Assembly (NCBI GenBank): GCA_015060445.1
Contig: SUYL01000042.1
Location: forward strand, 29,594-93,593
From: Bacteroidales bacterium
GTDB lineage: Bacteria; Bacteroidota; Bacteroidia; Bacteroidales; UBA932
Direction: 5' to 3'
Length of the DNA stretch: 64,000 nt
Positions 34,698-42,935 of this stretch are shown in pieces (the stretch's first letter is position 1; each line of letters begins with the position of its first letter). The position numbers were made by a program, and so were the translations under genes. A model generated the notes under the pieces. That model was not told the origin of the DNA and did not search any database. It saw only the letters and a program-made list of their open reading frames with translations.

Positions 34698-35402
34698 CTA
34701 TCTCATTTGAAGTCCGAAACGTTCCAGAAGTATCCTGTCTAGCCAAACAAACTGCTCAGGAATGCTCATATTGCTGTTGTCCAGAAGGATTGCATCATCT
34801 GCCTTGCGCAAAGGAGAAACCTCCCTTGTCTGATCCAGATGGTCGCGTTCCTTCAGGTTCTTGAGCACATCGTCAAAACTCTCCTTACCACCGGCTTCCT
34901 GAATCTCCTTGAACCGTCTCTGGGCCCTTACCTCAACTGCAGCGGTCATGAAAATCTTGAGTTCAGCATTGGGGAATACAGAGGTTCCTATATCCCTGCC
35001 ATCCATTACAACCCCCTTGTCCTGCCCCATACGGCGGAGAATCTTGTCAACATACTCCCTTACAAAAGGCAATGCAGAGATTTTGCTCACCTTGTTTGAG
35101 ATATTTAGTGTCCTTATCTGCTTCTCTACGCAGGCATTGTTGAGCCAGGTCTGCGATTTTCCGTCGGGACCCAACTTGAAAGAGATTACATTTGGCCCAA
35201 GGGTCATCTTCAACCCTGCCTCATCTATCTTTCCCTTGTTATCCATGAATCCGTTGGTGTATGCAAAATAGGTTACTGCACGGTACATTGCACCGGTATC
35301 TACATATACGTATCCCAGCCTTGCCGCTACCTGCTTTGCAAAACTGCTTTTCCCCGTTGAGGAATGGCCGTCAATGGCAATGATAATTTTAGCTTGTTCC
35401 AT
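34698..35402 (-). CDS. cmk: Cytidylate kinase
   Basis: It phosphorylates CMP and dCMP in pyrimidine salvage. The 234-aa product begins MEQAKIIIAIDGHSSTGKSS with the P-loop GHSSTGKSS. DTGAMYRAVTYF, GRDIGTSVFPNAELKIFMTA and RDHLDQTREVSPLRKADDA follow. The ATG at 35402 is used; an in-frame extension to 35441 runs past the -7 box and is unlikely. It is the first gene of a cmk-ispH operon. Confidence 0.95.
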   Translation of the reverse strand: MEQAKIIIAIDGHSSTGKSSFAKQVAARLGYVYVDTGAMYRAVTYFAYTNGFMDNKGKIDEAGLKMTLGPNVISFKLGPDGKSQTWLNNACVEKQIRTLNISNKVSKISALPFVREYVDKILRRMGQDKGVVMDGRDIGTSVFPNAELKIFMTAAVEVRAQRRFKEIQEAGGKESFDDVLKNLKERDHLDQTREVSPLRKADDAILLDNSNMSIPEQFVWLDRILLERFGLQMR

Positions 35403-35407
35403 AAGGG

Positions 35408-35433
35408 CAAAAGTACAAAAAAAGTTATCTTTG
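35408..35433. promoter_or_regulatory. Divergent -7 boxes for cmk-ispH and ppx
   Basis: On the minus strand TACTTTTG (35408-35415) lies 5 bases from the cmk ATG. On the plus strand TATCTTTG (35426-35433) lies 31 bases before the ppx ATG. Both match TAnnTTTG, and they are 10 bases apart, so the two promoters probably compete. Neither has a TTTG at ideal spacing. Confidence 0.5.
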
Positions 35434-35464
35434 TGAAACAATGTTACACATATAATAACAATAT

Positions 35465-36421
35465 ATGAGAGTTGCTGTTCTTGATTTGGGCACCAATGTG
35501 TTCAATATGATTTTAAGCGAATTTACCCCCTCAGGGGAATGCAATACTGTAAAGGAGTTCAAATGTGCGGCCAAATTGGGGGCCGGAGGGCTTTCAGACG
35601 GCAAGATTGCCCCCATAGCCTTTGAGACCGCCTGTGCGGCACTTGACAGGATAATGGCAGTGATTGATGAGGCCGGCGGGGCAGACAGGATAATACCGTA
35701 CGCAACCTCTGCGGTACGCGATGCTGCAAATGGCGTGGAATTTGCTGAGTACATGAACCGCAGATACGGGTTTGAGATAAGGATAATCCCCGGGGAGAGG
35801 GAAGCGGAACTGATATTCAAGGGTATAATGGAATCTGTAGGTGATCTCAGAGGCAGCAGCGGCAGGTTCGGCACCGGAGAGAATGCCCTTATGCTGGACA
35901 TTGGAGGGGGAAGCAATGAATTCATAATTACAGACGGGGCAGAAATTCTCTGGAAAAGGAGTTTCCCGATAGGTATGGCCCGCATGAGGGAGAGATTCAA
36001 CTACACAGATCCCATCCCGCAACAGGTGGTGGAGGAGTTTCTACGGTTCAATGACGGTGTGCTGGGGGAACTTTGGGAGATGGTGGAGAAGTTCCGTCCG
36101 GAAATTTTCATAGGATCGTCGGGATCATTTGATACATTCAAGGACCTTATCTTCAACTGCGGCTATAGGGAATTGCCTTCCATTGAGTTGAAAAAGGGAG
36201 ATCTGGAGGAACTCAACCGCAAACTGGTTGTTTCCACAGCACAAGAGAGGCTGCAGATGCCTGGGATGTCGCAGATAAGGGTGGATTATATTGTGCTGGC
36301 ATCCATATTTACACAATATATCCTGGAAAAAGTGAATCCAAGAGTTGTTTACCAGTCTTCCTTCTCGCTTAAGGAGGGTGGCATGAAAGAAGAGTTTGAC
36401 AATTATTTAAAGAGCATATAA
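35465..36421 (+). CDS. Ppx/GppA-family phosphatase
   Basis: The 318-aa product is of the actin-like ASKHA fold: phosphate 1 motif AVLDLGTNVFNM, LDIGGGSNEFI as phosphate 2, and YATSAVRDA and GEREAELIFKG from the family. It is about 300 aa, the short form without the C-terminal HD domain. It could be an exopolyphosphatase or a pppGpp phosphohydrolase. The stop overlaps the response-regulator start by one base (TAATG), so the two are translationally coupled. This links stress or phosphate signalling with the sigma-54 regulator (inference). Confidence 0.9.
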   Translation: MRVAVLDLGTNVFNMILSEFTPSGECNTVKEFKCAAKLGAGGLSDGKIAPIAFETACAALDRIMAVIDEAGGADRIIPYATSAVRDAANGVEFAEYMNRRYGFEIRIIPGEREAELIFKGIMESVGDLRGSSGRFGTGENALMLDIGGGSNEFIITDGAEILWKRSFPIGMARMRERFNYTDPIPQQVVEEFLRFNDGVLGELWEMVEKFRPEIFIGSSGSFDTFKDLIFNCGYRELPSIELKKGDLEELNRKLVVSTAQERLQMPGMSQIRVDYIVLASIFTQYILEKVNPRVVYQSSFSLKEGGMKEEFDNYLKSI

Positions 36422-37593
36422 TGAAAGTACTTATTGTAGATGATGAGAAAAGCATCCGCTTTGCCCTTAAGGATATCATTGAGTTTGAGGGGCATGAGGT
36501 TGCACTGGCCGCAGACGGAAAAGAGGGGCTTGAGATGGCTTTGGCAAACAATTATGATGTAATTTTCTCAGATATAAAGATGCCCGGCATAGACGGGGTT
36601 GAACTGCTGGAGAAACTTATGGAGAACGGGGTTGAGGCTGCTGTAGTTATGATTTCCGGCCACGGCTCTATAGATACCGCCGTTGACTGCATTAAGAAAG
36701 GGGCATTTGACTTCATTCAGAAACCCCTGGATTTGAACCGCATACTCATTACCCTAAAGAATGCAACAGACAAGACCTCTTTGGTTAAGGAGACCAAAAT
36801 CCTCAAGAAGAAGGTTGAGAAGGTGGCGGGAATACCCCAGATTGTGGGAGAATCCCCTGCAATTGTAAAGATAAAGGAGATGATTGAGAGGGTGGCCCCT
36901 ACAGATGCCCGCGTGCTGGTTACCGGCTCAAACGGTACAGGAAAGGAACTTGTGGCCCGCTGGCTTCATGAGAAGAGCAACCGCAAGAGCATGCCGTTTG
37001 TGGAGGTGAACTGTGCCGCCATTCCCGGGGAACTGATTGAGAGCGAACTGTTCGGCCATGTTAAAGGGTCGTTTACCGGGGCGGTAAAGGACCATAAGGG
37101 AAAATTTGAGCAGGCAGATGGGGGCACGCTGTTCCTGGACGAGATTGGAGACATGAGCCTGAGCGCACAGGCCAAGGTTCTGAGGGTGCTTCAGGAGAAC
37201 AAATTGAGCCGCGTGGGAAGCGACAAGGATATAAATGTTAAGGTTCGCGTAGTTGCTGCAACCAACAAGAACCTGCTGGAGGAGATTGGGAAGGGGAATT
37301 TCAGGGAGGACCTTTACCACAGGTTGAGTGTGATTGTAATACATGTCCCATCTTTGGCAGACCGCAAGGAGGACATTCCGCTCCTTGTAAACCACTTTAT
37401 TGGGCAGATTTGTGCCGAGACCGGCATGCCGGCCAGAGCCATTGATGCTGACGCTGTGGCAGAACTGCAGAAACACGCCTGGACAGGCAATATAAGGGAA
37501 CTGAGGAACGTTACCGAGAGGCTCCTCATTTTAGGAAACCAGACAATAACCAAAGAGGATGTGCAGATGTACGCCTCTCCACTATTCAGATAA
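36421..37593 (+). CDS. NtrC-type sigma-54 response regulator without HTH domain
   Basis: The 390-aa protein has a receiver (1-120; D7/D8, phospho-site Asp51 in FSDIKMP, KP at about 105) and an AAA+ domain with Walker A GSNGTGKE, the sigma-54 contact loop GSFTGA, Walker B GGTLFLDEIGDM and the arginine-finger region FREDLYHRL. It ends near residue 390, straight after the AAA+ C-terminal helices, and no Fis-type HTH is seen. It may activate RNA polymerase from solution or depend on another DNA-binding protein. HTH-less forms occur in Bacteroidetes. Its likely kinase is the NtrY-like protein at 2393-6037. Confidence 0.92.
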   Translation: MKVLIVDDEKSIRFALKDIIEFEGHEVALAADGKEGLEMALANNYDVIFSDIKMPGIDGVELLEKLMENGVEAAVVMISGHGSIDTAVDCIKKGAFDFIQKPLDLNRILITLKNATDKTSLVKETKILKKKVEKVAGIPQIVGESPAIVKIKEMIERVAPTDARVLVTGSNGTGKELVARWLHEKSNRKSMPFVEVNCAAIPGELIESELFGHVKGSFTGAVKDHKGKFEQADGGTLFLDEIGDMSLSAQAKVLRVLQENKLSRVGSDKDINVKVRVVAATNKNLLEEIGKGNFREDLYHRLSVIVIHVPSLADRKEDIPLLVNHFIGQICAETGMPARAIDADAVAELQKHAWTGNIRELRNVTERLLILGNQTITKEDVQMYASPLFR

Positions 37594-37608
37594 AAAAATA
37601 GAAAGATT

Positions 37609-38352
37609 ATGGCAACACAGGTACTTATAAAGACTACATTGGGAGATATAAAAGTTGAACTTTATGACCAGACTCCGCAACATAGGGACAACTTCATAAA
37701 ACTTGTAAAGGAGGGATACTACAACGGTACCCTTTTCCACAGGGTTATAAAGAACTTTATGGTTCAGGGTGGTGACCCCGATTCAAAAGGGGCTCCTGCA
37801 GGGAAATCACTCGGCACAGGTGGCCCCGGCTACACTGTTCCCGCTGAGATAGTTTACCCGCAACTGTTCCACAAGAGAGGTGCCCTTGCTGCAGCAAGGC
37901 AGGGTGATGAAGTGAACCCTCAGAGGAACTCGTCGGGAAGCCAGTTCTACATTGTGTGGGGAGATGTGTATGCCGGCAACAAGTTGGGTCAGATGGAGAA
38001 ACAGATGACAATGATGCTGGAGCAGGAGATCTTCAACCGCCTGGCGGCAGAGCGCAAGGCCCAGATTATGGATTTGCGCCGCAACAGGGACCAGGCCGGC
38101 CTTATGGCACTGCAGGAGGAACTTATAGCCCTTACAAAGGCTGAGGTTAAGGAGAAAGGGGGATTCAAGTTTACAGAGGCTCAGAAAGAGGCTTACAGCA
38201 CCGTAGGAGGCACTCCGCACCTGGATAACCAGTACACCGTATTTGGAGAAGTTGTTGAAGGTCTGAATGTAGTGGAGAAAATCCAGAACTGCGCCACCGC
38301 CCGCGGCGACCGACCTAAAGAAGATATAACCATGACAATGGAGTTGCTGTAG
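37609..38352 (+). CDS. Cyclophilin-type peptidylprolyl isomerase
   Basis: The 247-aa protein has a cyclophilin core with FHRVIKNFMVQGGDP (catalytic Arg, Phe) and a GSQFYIVWGD motif. There is no signal peptide, so it is cytoplasmic. An insert of about 60 residues (130-190), rich in charged helix (KQMTMMLEQEIFNRLAAERK), splits the core before the final HLDNQYTVFGEVVEG segment. That insert recurs in Bacteroidales homologues but is absent from minimal cyclophilins. It lies 15 bp after the response regulator gene. Confidence 0.92.
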   Translation: MATQVLIKTTLGDIKVELYDQTPQHRDNFIKLVKEGYYNGTLFHRVIKNFMVQGGDPDSKGAPAGKSLGTGGPGYTVPAEIVYPQLFHKRGALAAARQGDEVNPQRNSSGSQFYIVWGDVYAGNKLGQMEKQMTMMLEQEIFNRLAAERKAQIMDLRRNRDQAGLMALQEELIALTKAEVKEKGGFKFTEAQKEAYSTVGGTPHLDNQYTVFGEVVEGLNVVEKIQNCATARGDRPKEDITMTMELL

Positions 38353-38353
38353 G

Positions 38354-38989
38354 CTACTTCTTCCTTATAAGATTCATTCCGTCCCTGAGCGGGATGATGA
38401 CATTTTCTACCCGAGGATCTTCTTTTACAATCTCATTAAACCTGAAGATTCCTTGGGTTTGTGCATCTTGAGGCACGTTGTCCTGATACACTTTCCCATC
38501 CCAAAGGACATTGTCTGCAAGGATATACCCACCCGGGCGCACCATATCAAACACCAAGTCATAGTAGGCTGGATACTCCCTCTTGTTGGCATCTATGAAC
38601 ACCAGGTCATACATTTTTCCCTGCTCCTTAAGGTCTTTCAGAGTCTGTTTGGCGTCTCCAATATGGAGTGTTATTTTATCTGACAGCCCGGCCCTCTCAT
38701 GAGCCTGCAGAATAAGGTCCTCCAACTCATCGTTGAGTTCCAGAGAATCCAGCATACCTCCCTCCTTCAATCCCCTTGCAAGGCAGATTGCAGAGTACCC
38801 CGTAAATGCACCTATTTCCAAAATATTTTTTGGCTGTATCATTCCCGACAGCATCTCCATCAGTTTTCCCTCCACCGGACCGCACAGCATACGGGCATGG
38901 TTGGTGCGCAAATTTGTCTGCTTCTGCAGCCACTGCAATACAGGATCCTGCTCCTGCGAGAAATTGGTAAGGTATGTATTCAGATCCAT
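38354..38989 (-). CDS. Class I SAM-dependent O-methyltransferase
   Basis: The 211-aa protein has the CCoAOMT-type fold: SAM motif ILEIGAFTGYSAICLA (about 56-71), acidic LDSLELND, LVFIDANK with the metal-binding Asp, and ILADNVLWDGKV. It probably methylates a catechol-like or small phenolic substrate; the exact substrate is unknown. It is encoded 3 bp after the M16 peptidase gene on the same strand and converges on the cyclophilin gene with a single-base gap. Confidence 0.9.
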   Translation of the reverse strand: MDLNTYLTNFSQEQDPVLQWLQKQTNLRTNHARMLCGPVEGKLMEMLSGMIQPKNILEIGAFTGYSAICLARGLKEGGMLDSLELNDELEDLILQAHERAGLSDKITLHIGDAKQTLKDLKEQGKMYDLVFIDANKREYPAYYDLVFDMVRPGGYILADNVLWDGKVYQDNVPQDAQTQGIFRFNEIVKEDPRVENVIIPLRDGMNLIRKK

Positions 38990-38992
38990 TGC

Positions 38993-40279
38993 CTAATTGT
39001 AGATTAAAGTGTTCATCCTCTCCCAGCAGAGTATCTCCTTTGCAACCTGGTGCAACTGCTGTGCTGTTATAGATTCTATTTTTTCCCTCATCTGCTCAAA
39101 GTTACTTATTTTCCCGTAAACCAGCAGAGATTTTCCCATTGAGAGGCACTGCGCCTCGGCATTGTCCTGGGCAATTGAGAGTTGCCCTATCAACTGCTTC
39201 TTGGCAGCCTTGAGTATCGCCGGGGAGAGTGGCTCCGCAACCAGTTTGTCAAGTTCCTTCTTTATCAGATTGAGACATTTCTGTGTATCTTCCTTGTCGC
39301 ATCCAAAGTAGATGCTGAATATTCCTGTATCAGCATATGGGGTATAAACAGCCTCCACGCTATATACAAGGCCATTTCTCTCCCTCAGAGACATATTGAG
39401 CCTTGAGCCTGAAGCCGGGCCTCCCAGAATGTTTGCCAGGAGCGACAGCGGAATCCTTCTCTCATCGTAAGTATTGTATGCCTCCGCCCCCACAATGCAG
39501 TGTGCCTGATGGCTCTTTTTGGCCACTTCTTTGTGGAATGGAACCCTTCCTCCCCACAAAAACTCCCCACTTCTCCTGTCTGCAACTCCTTCCGCTCCTG
39601 CGGCAACCCCTTTTCCCGCAATTGCCCCCTCTTCCAGTACAACCACCTCAATCTCCCTTCCAAGGTGTTTCCGGGCAGATTTCTTTACCAATGCCGACAC
39701 TTTGGCCGGTGTGGTATCCGCTACAACTGTAAAGGCGGTGTTGTCGGGAATAAAATGTTTCCTGTTGTACTCCTGCATTACGGTGGAATCTATCTTCCTC
39801 AGACTCCTCTTCTCCCCCAGAATCTGCATCTGCAGCGGATGCCCCTCAAAAAGTATCTGCTCAAAATGCTCATATATGCACTCTGCCGGAATATCCTTGT
39901 ATGAGGTTATCTCCTCCAGGATGACATCCCTCTCCTTTTCCAGTTCCTTCTGCGGAAATGTTGAGGTGAATGCAAGTTCCATAAGGAGGTCAACTGCCTT
40001 TGGAAGATCTTCAAACAGGACAGTAGAATGGAGCACCGTCTCCTCCTTTGTGGTATAGGCATTAAGTTCTCCCCCTACCCTTTCCAATGTATTGTTTATG
40101 CTGCTTGCCCTCCGTTTGAGTGTCCCCTTAAAGAACATGTGCTCGGTAAAATGGGCCAGGCCGTTGTATTTGGGCTCCTCATCTCTGGTGCCGCATTTTA
40201 CAGACAACGCACAATAAGCCACAGGGGATGCCACCCGCTTTACAGCAATCCTTAATATATCTGTTTTTGTACTCTCCAT
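38993..40279 (-). CDS. M16 zinc peptidase
   Basis: The 428-aa protein has the inverted zinc motif HFTEH (HxxEH) near residue 43 and the third ligand Glu in EKERDVILEEITSYKD. A C-terminal pseudosymmetric half follows, with NGLVYSVEAVYTPYADTGIF. That is the processing-peptidase (M16B) pattern; no signal peptide is present. A variable Ala/Gly-rich insertion (GAIAGKGVAAGAEGVADRRS) links the halves. It is probably cotranscribed with the O-methyltransferase gene and divergent from dnaX. Confidence 0.92.
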   Translation of the reverse strand: MESTKTDILRIAVKRVASPVAYCALSVKCGTRDEEPKYNGLAHFTEHMFFKGTLKRRASSINNTLERVGGELNAYTTKEETVLHSTVLFEDLPKAVDLLMELAFTSTFPQKELEKERDVILEEITSYKDIPAECIYEHFEQILFEGHPLQMQILGEKRSLRKIDSTVMQEYNRKHFIPDNTAFTVVADTTPAKVSALVKKSARKHLGREIEVVVLEEGAIAGKGVAAGAEGVADRRSGEFLWGGRVPFHKEVAKKSHQAHCIVGAEAYNTYDERRIPLSLLANILGGPASGSRLNMSLRERNGLVYSVEAVYTPYADTGIFSIYFGCDKEDTQKCLNLIKKELDKLVAEPLSPAILKAAKKQLIGQLSIAQDNAEAQCLSMGKSLLVYGKISNFEQMREKIESITAQQLHQVAKEILCWERMNTLIYN

Positions 40280-40298
40280 TGCTCAATAAAAAACTCTG

Positions 40299-40325
40299 CA
40301 AAATTAGAAAAAATAGTTACTTTTG
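40299..40325. promoter_or_regulatory. Divergent -7 boxes for M16 peptidase and dnaX
   Basis: The minus strand has TAATTTTG plus C (40299-40306), 19 bases from the M16 start. The plus strand has TACTTTTG (40318-40325), only 6 bases before the dnaX ATG. The dnaX transcript would therefore be nearly leaderless. Confidence 0.55.
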
Positions 40326-40331
40326 TAGAAT

Positions 40332-42164
40332 ATGGAGAAATTTATAGTTTCGGCACGCAAGTACAGGCCAGCCAATTTTGTTGGCCTTATAGGACAGGAG
40401 AGCATAGCCACCACCCTCAAGAATTCCATAAAGAGGGGGCAGTTGGCCCATGCCTATCTGTTTTGTGGTCCCCGTGGAGTAGGCAAGACCTCAACCGCAA
40501 GAATTTTTGCAAAAACCATCAACTGCATGAACCCCGGGGCAGACCTGGAGCCATGCGGCGAGTGCGAATCATGCATCTCATTTGCACAGGGGCGCTCATA
40601 TTGTATCCATGAACTGGATGCCGCCTCCAACAACTCTGTAGATGACATAAGACTCCTTACAGAGAAGGTAATGATACCGCCACAGGTGGGCAAATACAGC
40701 GTGTACATCATAGACGAGGTGCACATGCTTACAACATCTGCATTCAACGCATTCCTCAAGACACTTGAGGAGCCGCCTGCACATGCCATTTTCATACTTG
40801 CCACCACAGAGAAACATAAAATACTCCCGACAATCCTAAGCCGTTGCCAGACTTACGACTTCAACCGCATTTCAGTTGAAGACATAGTGAAGAACCTCAC
40901 CTCCATAGCAAAACAGGAGGGGATAAAGGCAGACTCGGAATCTTTGCACGTAATTGCCCAGAAGGCAGACGGTGCAATGCGTGATGCCCTCACTCTGTTT
41001 GACCAGTGTGTGGCATTCTGCGGAACGGAGATTGATTATGCTTCAGTAATAAAGAATCTGAACATACTGGATTACGAATACTATTTCAACCTTATAGAGT
41101 GTTCCCTTACAGGGAGTTTCCCAAAATCGCTGCTGCTGTTCGACGAAATTCTGTCCAAAGGGTTCAACGCCCTCTATTTCATAAGCGGATTGAGCACACA
41201 CCTGAGGAATCTCCTTGTATGCAAGGATGCATCAACACTCAAGTTGCTTGACATGGCCCCTACTGTGGCGCAAAGATACAGGGAGCAGAGTGCAAGATGC
41301 TCAGTAAAGTTCCTCTATGAGGCTCTGGGGCACACCACAAAATGCGAAAGCGAATACAGGCAGAGCGGCAACCAGAGGCTGCTGGTTGAATTCCTGCTGG
41401 TGAAACTTGCACAACTGCAGCAGACAGTTGCAGAGGTGGTTCCGGCACAGCAGGCAGCAACTGCTCCGGCACCTGCCCAGCCACAGCAGATTCAGGCGCA
41501 GCAGGCAGCACCACAGCAGCAACCTGCACCACAAGCCCCGGTTCAGCCGGCACCAGTGCCACAGACACAGCCGCAGGAAACTCCACAACAGCCTAAACAG
41601 GAAGCGGCACCGGCTACCGCTCCTTCCCCTGCACCGGCATCAACATCGGCTCCGGCCGCTGCTCCTGCACCGGCCAAGGCTCCTGCACCGGAACCTGCAG
41701 TGAAAAAGAGCGCCGGAGGCATCTCCATAAGCAGTATAATAAAAAAGGCACAGAACACTCCAAAGAGTTCTGCACAGGAGGTTGTTACTGCACATGATCC
41801 TGTTACCAAAGAGAAACTGCAGCAGGCATGGGTAAAAATGGCAGAAAGCCAGAGCCAGTACCCAAGGCTTGCAACTGCCATAAAGCAGACCGCCCCTATC
41901 CTGAAGGAGGATGGCACAACTGTTGTGTTTAAGGTGGGAAACAGCGCCCAGCAGAGTTGGATAGAGAAGAATTCCCTTCCGCAACTTATAGGATTCCTGC
42001 AGAAGGAACTTAAAAACGGAGATATAAACCTGCTGGTAGAGGTAATTGAGGTGGCACAACAGGCTAAGGTCCCCTATACCGCCTACGAGAAGGCAGACCA
42101 GATGAAAAGAAACCATCCCGAAGTGGTGGAACTGACTAAAGATTTGGATTTGGATATACTTTAA
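40332..42164 (+). CDS. dnaX: DNA polymerase III gamma/tau subunit
   Basis: The clamp-loader ATPase has Walker A GPRGVGKTS (about 45-53), a four-Cys zinc module CMNPGADLEPCGECESC, Walker B YIIDEVHML and the SRC motif (ILSRCQTYDF). Residues about 365-460 are a low-complexity Pro/Ala/Gln linker, then a tau-like C-terminal domain follows to residue 610. Within the linker end there is an in-frame A-AAA-AAG heptamer (41741-41747) with a hairpin 3 bases after it. A minus-one shift would give a protein of about 488 aa that lacks the tau domain, as in E. coli gamma. lptB follows 9 bp downstream. Confidence 0.95.
   Translation: MEKFIVSARKYRPANFVGLIGQESIATTLKNSIKRGQLAHAYLFCGPRGVGKTSTARIFAKTINCMNPGADLEPCGECESCISFAQGRSYCIHELDAASNNSVDDIRLLTEKVMIPPQVGKYSVYIIDEVHMLTTSAFNAFLKTLEEPPAHAIFILATTEKHKILPTILSRCQTYDFNRISVEDIVKNLTSIAKQEGIKADSESLHVIAQKADGAMRDALTLFDQCVAFCGTEIDYASVIKNLNILDYEYYFNLIECSLTGSFPKSLLLFDEILSKGFNALYFISGLSTHLRNLLVCKDASTLKLLDMAPTVAQRYREQSARCSVKFLYEALGHTTKCESEYRQSGNQRLLVEFLLVKLAQLQQTVAEVVPAQQAATAPAPAQPQQIQAQQAAPQQQPAPQAPVQPAPVPQTQPQETPQQPKQEAAPATAPSPAPASTSAPAAAPAPAKAPAPEPAVKKSAGGISISSIIKKAQNTPKSSAQEVVTAHDPVTKEKLQQAWVKMAESQSQYPRLATAIKQTAPILKEDGTTVVFKVGNSAQQSWIEKNSLPQLIGFLQKELKNGDINLLVEVIEVAQQAKVPYTAYEKADQMKRNHPEVVELTKDLDLDIL
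41741..41772 (+). promoter_or_regulatory. Candidate -1 ribosomal frameshift signal in dnaX
   Basis: The slippery heptamer A-AAA-AAG (41741-41747) is in the zero frame as ATA AAA AAG. It is followed by the stem CAGAA (41751-41755)/TTCTG (41768-41772) plus CTC (41758-41760)/GAG (41765-41767), with a 2-base bulge and a CAAA loop. In the -1 frame, 16 codons precede TGA at 41795-41797. The E. coli dnaX signal uses the same heptamer with a hairpin just downstream. No close Shine-Dalgarno stimulator is seen (nearest CGGAGG is about 25 bases upstream). Polymerase slippage on the six A residues is an alternative. Confidence 0.6.
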
Positions 42165-42173
42165 AGAAGAGAT

Positions 42174-42932
42174 ATGCGACTATATTGTACCAATTTGGTA
42201 AAGAAATACGGCAAACGTACCGTTGTAAAAGGGGTATCGTTTGATTGTAACCAAGGAGAGATTGTAGGTCTGCTGGGCCCTAACGGTGCCGGTAAGACCA
42301 CCAGTTTCTATATGATAACCGGACTCATAAAACCCAATGGCGGACAGATCTTTCTGGATGATGAGGAGATTACTGAACTTCCTATGTACAAACGTTCCCA
42401 GAAAGGTTTGGGATATCTTGCACAGGAGGCATCGGTATTCAGGAAACTGAGCGTAGAAGACAATATCATGTCTGTAATGGAACTGAGTGATCTCACAAAG
42501 GAGCAGAGGAAGGAGAGGCTGGAGAGCCTCATTGCAGAGTTCAGGCTGGAGAAGGTGAGGAAAAGTTACGGAATACAGTTGTCGGGAGGAGAAAGGAGAA
42601 GATGCGAGATTGCCCGTGCACTTGCCATTGACCCCAAGTTCATCCTTCTGGATGAGCCTTTTGCAGGTGTTGACCCAATTGCGGTGGAAGACATCCAGCA
42701 TATCATTGCAAAACTGAAAACCAAAAATATTGGAATCATCATTACAGACCACAATGTGCATGAAACCCTTGCCATCACCGACAGGGCATACCTGCTTTAC
42801 GACGGCAGCATCCTTGAGAGCGGCACACCGGAGCAGTTGGCCAACAACCCTGAGGTAAGGAAGAGATACCTTGGCCAGAACTTTGAGTTGAGGAAGGCCG
42901 TACTGCACAAAAGGGAAGGTGAAGAAATCTAA
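42174..42932 (+). CDS. lptB: LPS export ABC ATPase
   Basis: LptB powers transport of lipopolysaccharide from the inner membrane through LptFG. The 252-aa product has Walker A GPNGAGKTT, the LptB-type Q-loop AQEASVFRKLSVEDN, signature LSGGERRR, Walker B FILLDEPFAGVDP and switch His in ITDHNVHE. Residues FEL near the C terminus follow a KRYLGQNFEL motif conserved in LptB. It follows dnaX by 9 bp and precedes the LD-carboxypeptidase gene by 3 bp, so the three form an operon. Confidence 0.95.
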   Translation: MRLYCTNLVKKYGKRTVVKGVSFDCNQGEIVGLLGPNGAGKTTSFYMITGLIKPNGGQIFLDDEEITELPMYKRSQKGLGYLAQEASVFRKLSVEDNIMSVMELSDLTKEQRKERLESLIAEFRLEKVRKSYGIQLSGGERRRCEIARALAIDPKFILLDEPFAGVDPIAVEDIQHIIAKLKTKNIGIIITDHNVHETLAITDRAYLLYDGSILESGTPEQLANNPEVRKRYLGQNFELRKAVLHKREGEEI

Positions 42933-42935
42933 AAT

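Noticed and set aside
41695-41709. A first slippery site in dnaX at GTG AAA AAG
   Set aside because: It reads G-AAA-AAG, which does not allow full re-pairing in the P site, and no hairpin follows it; the A-AAA-AAG site 39 bases later is better in both respects.
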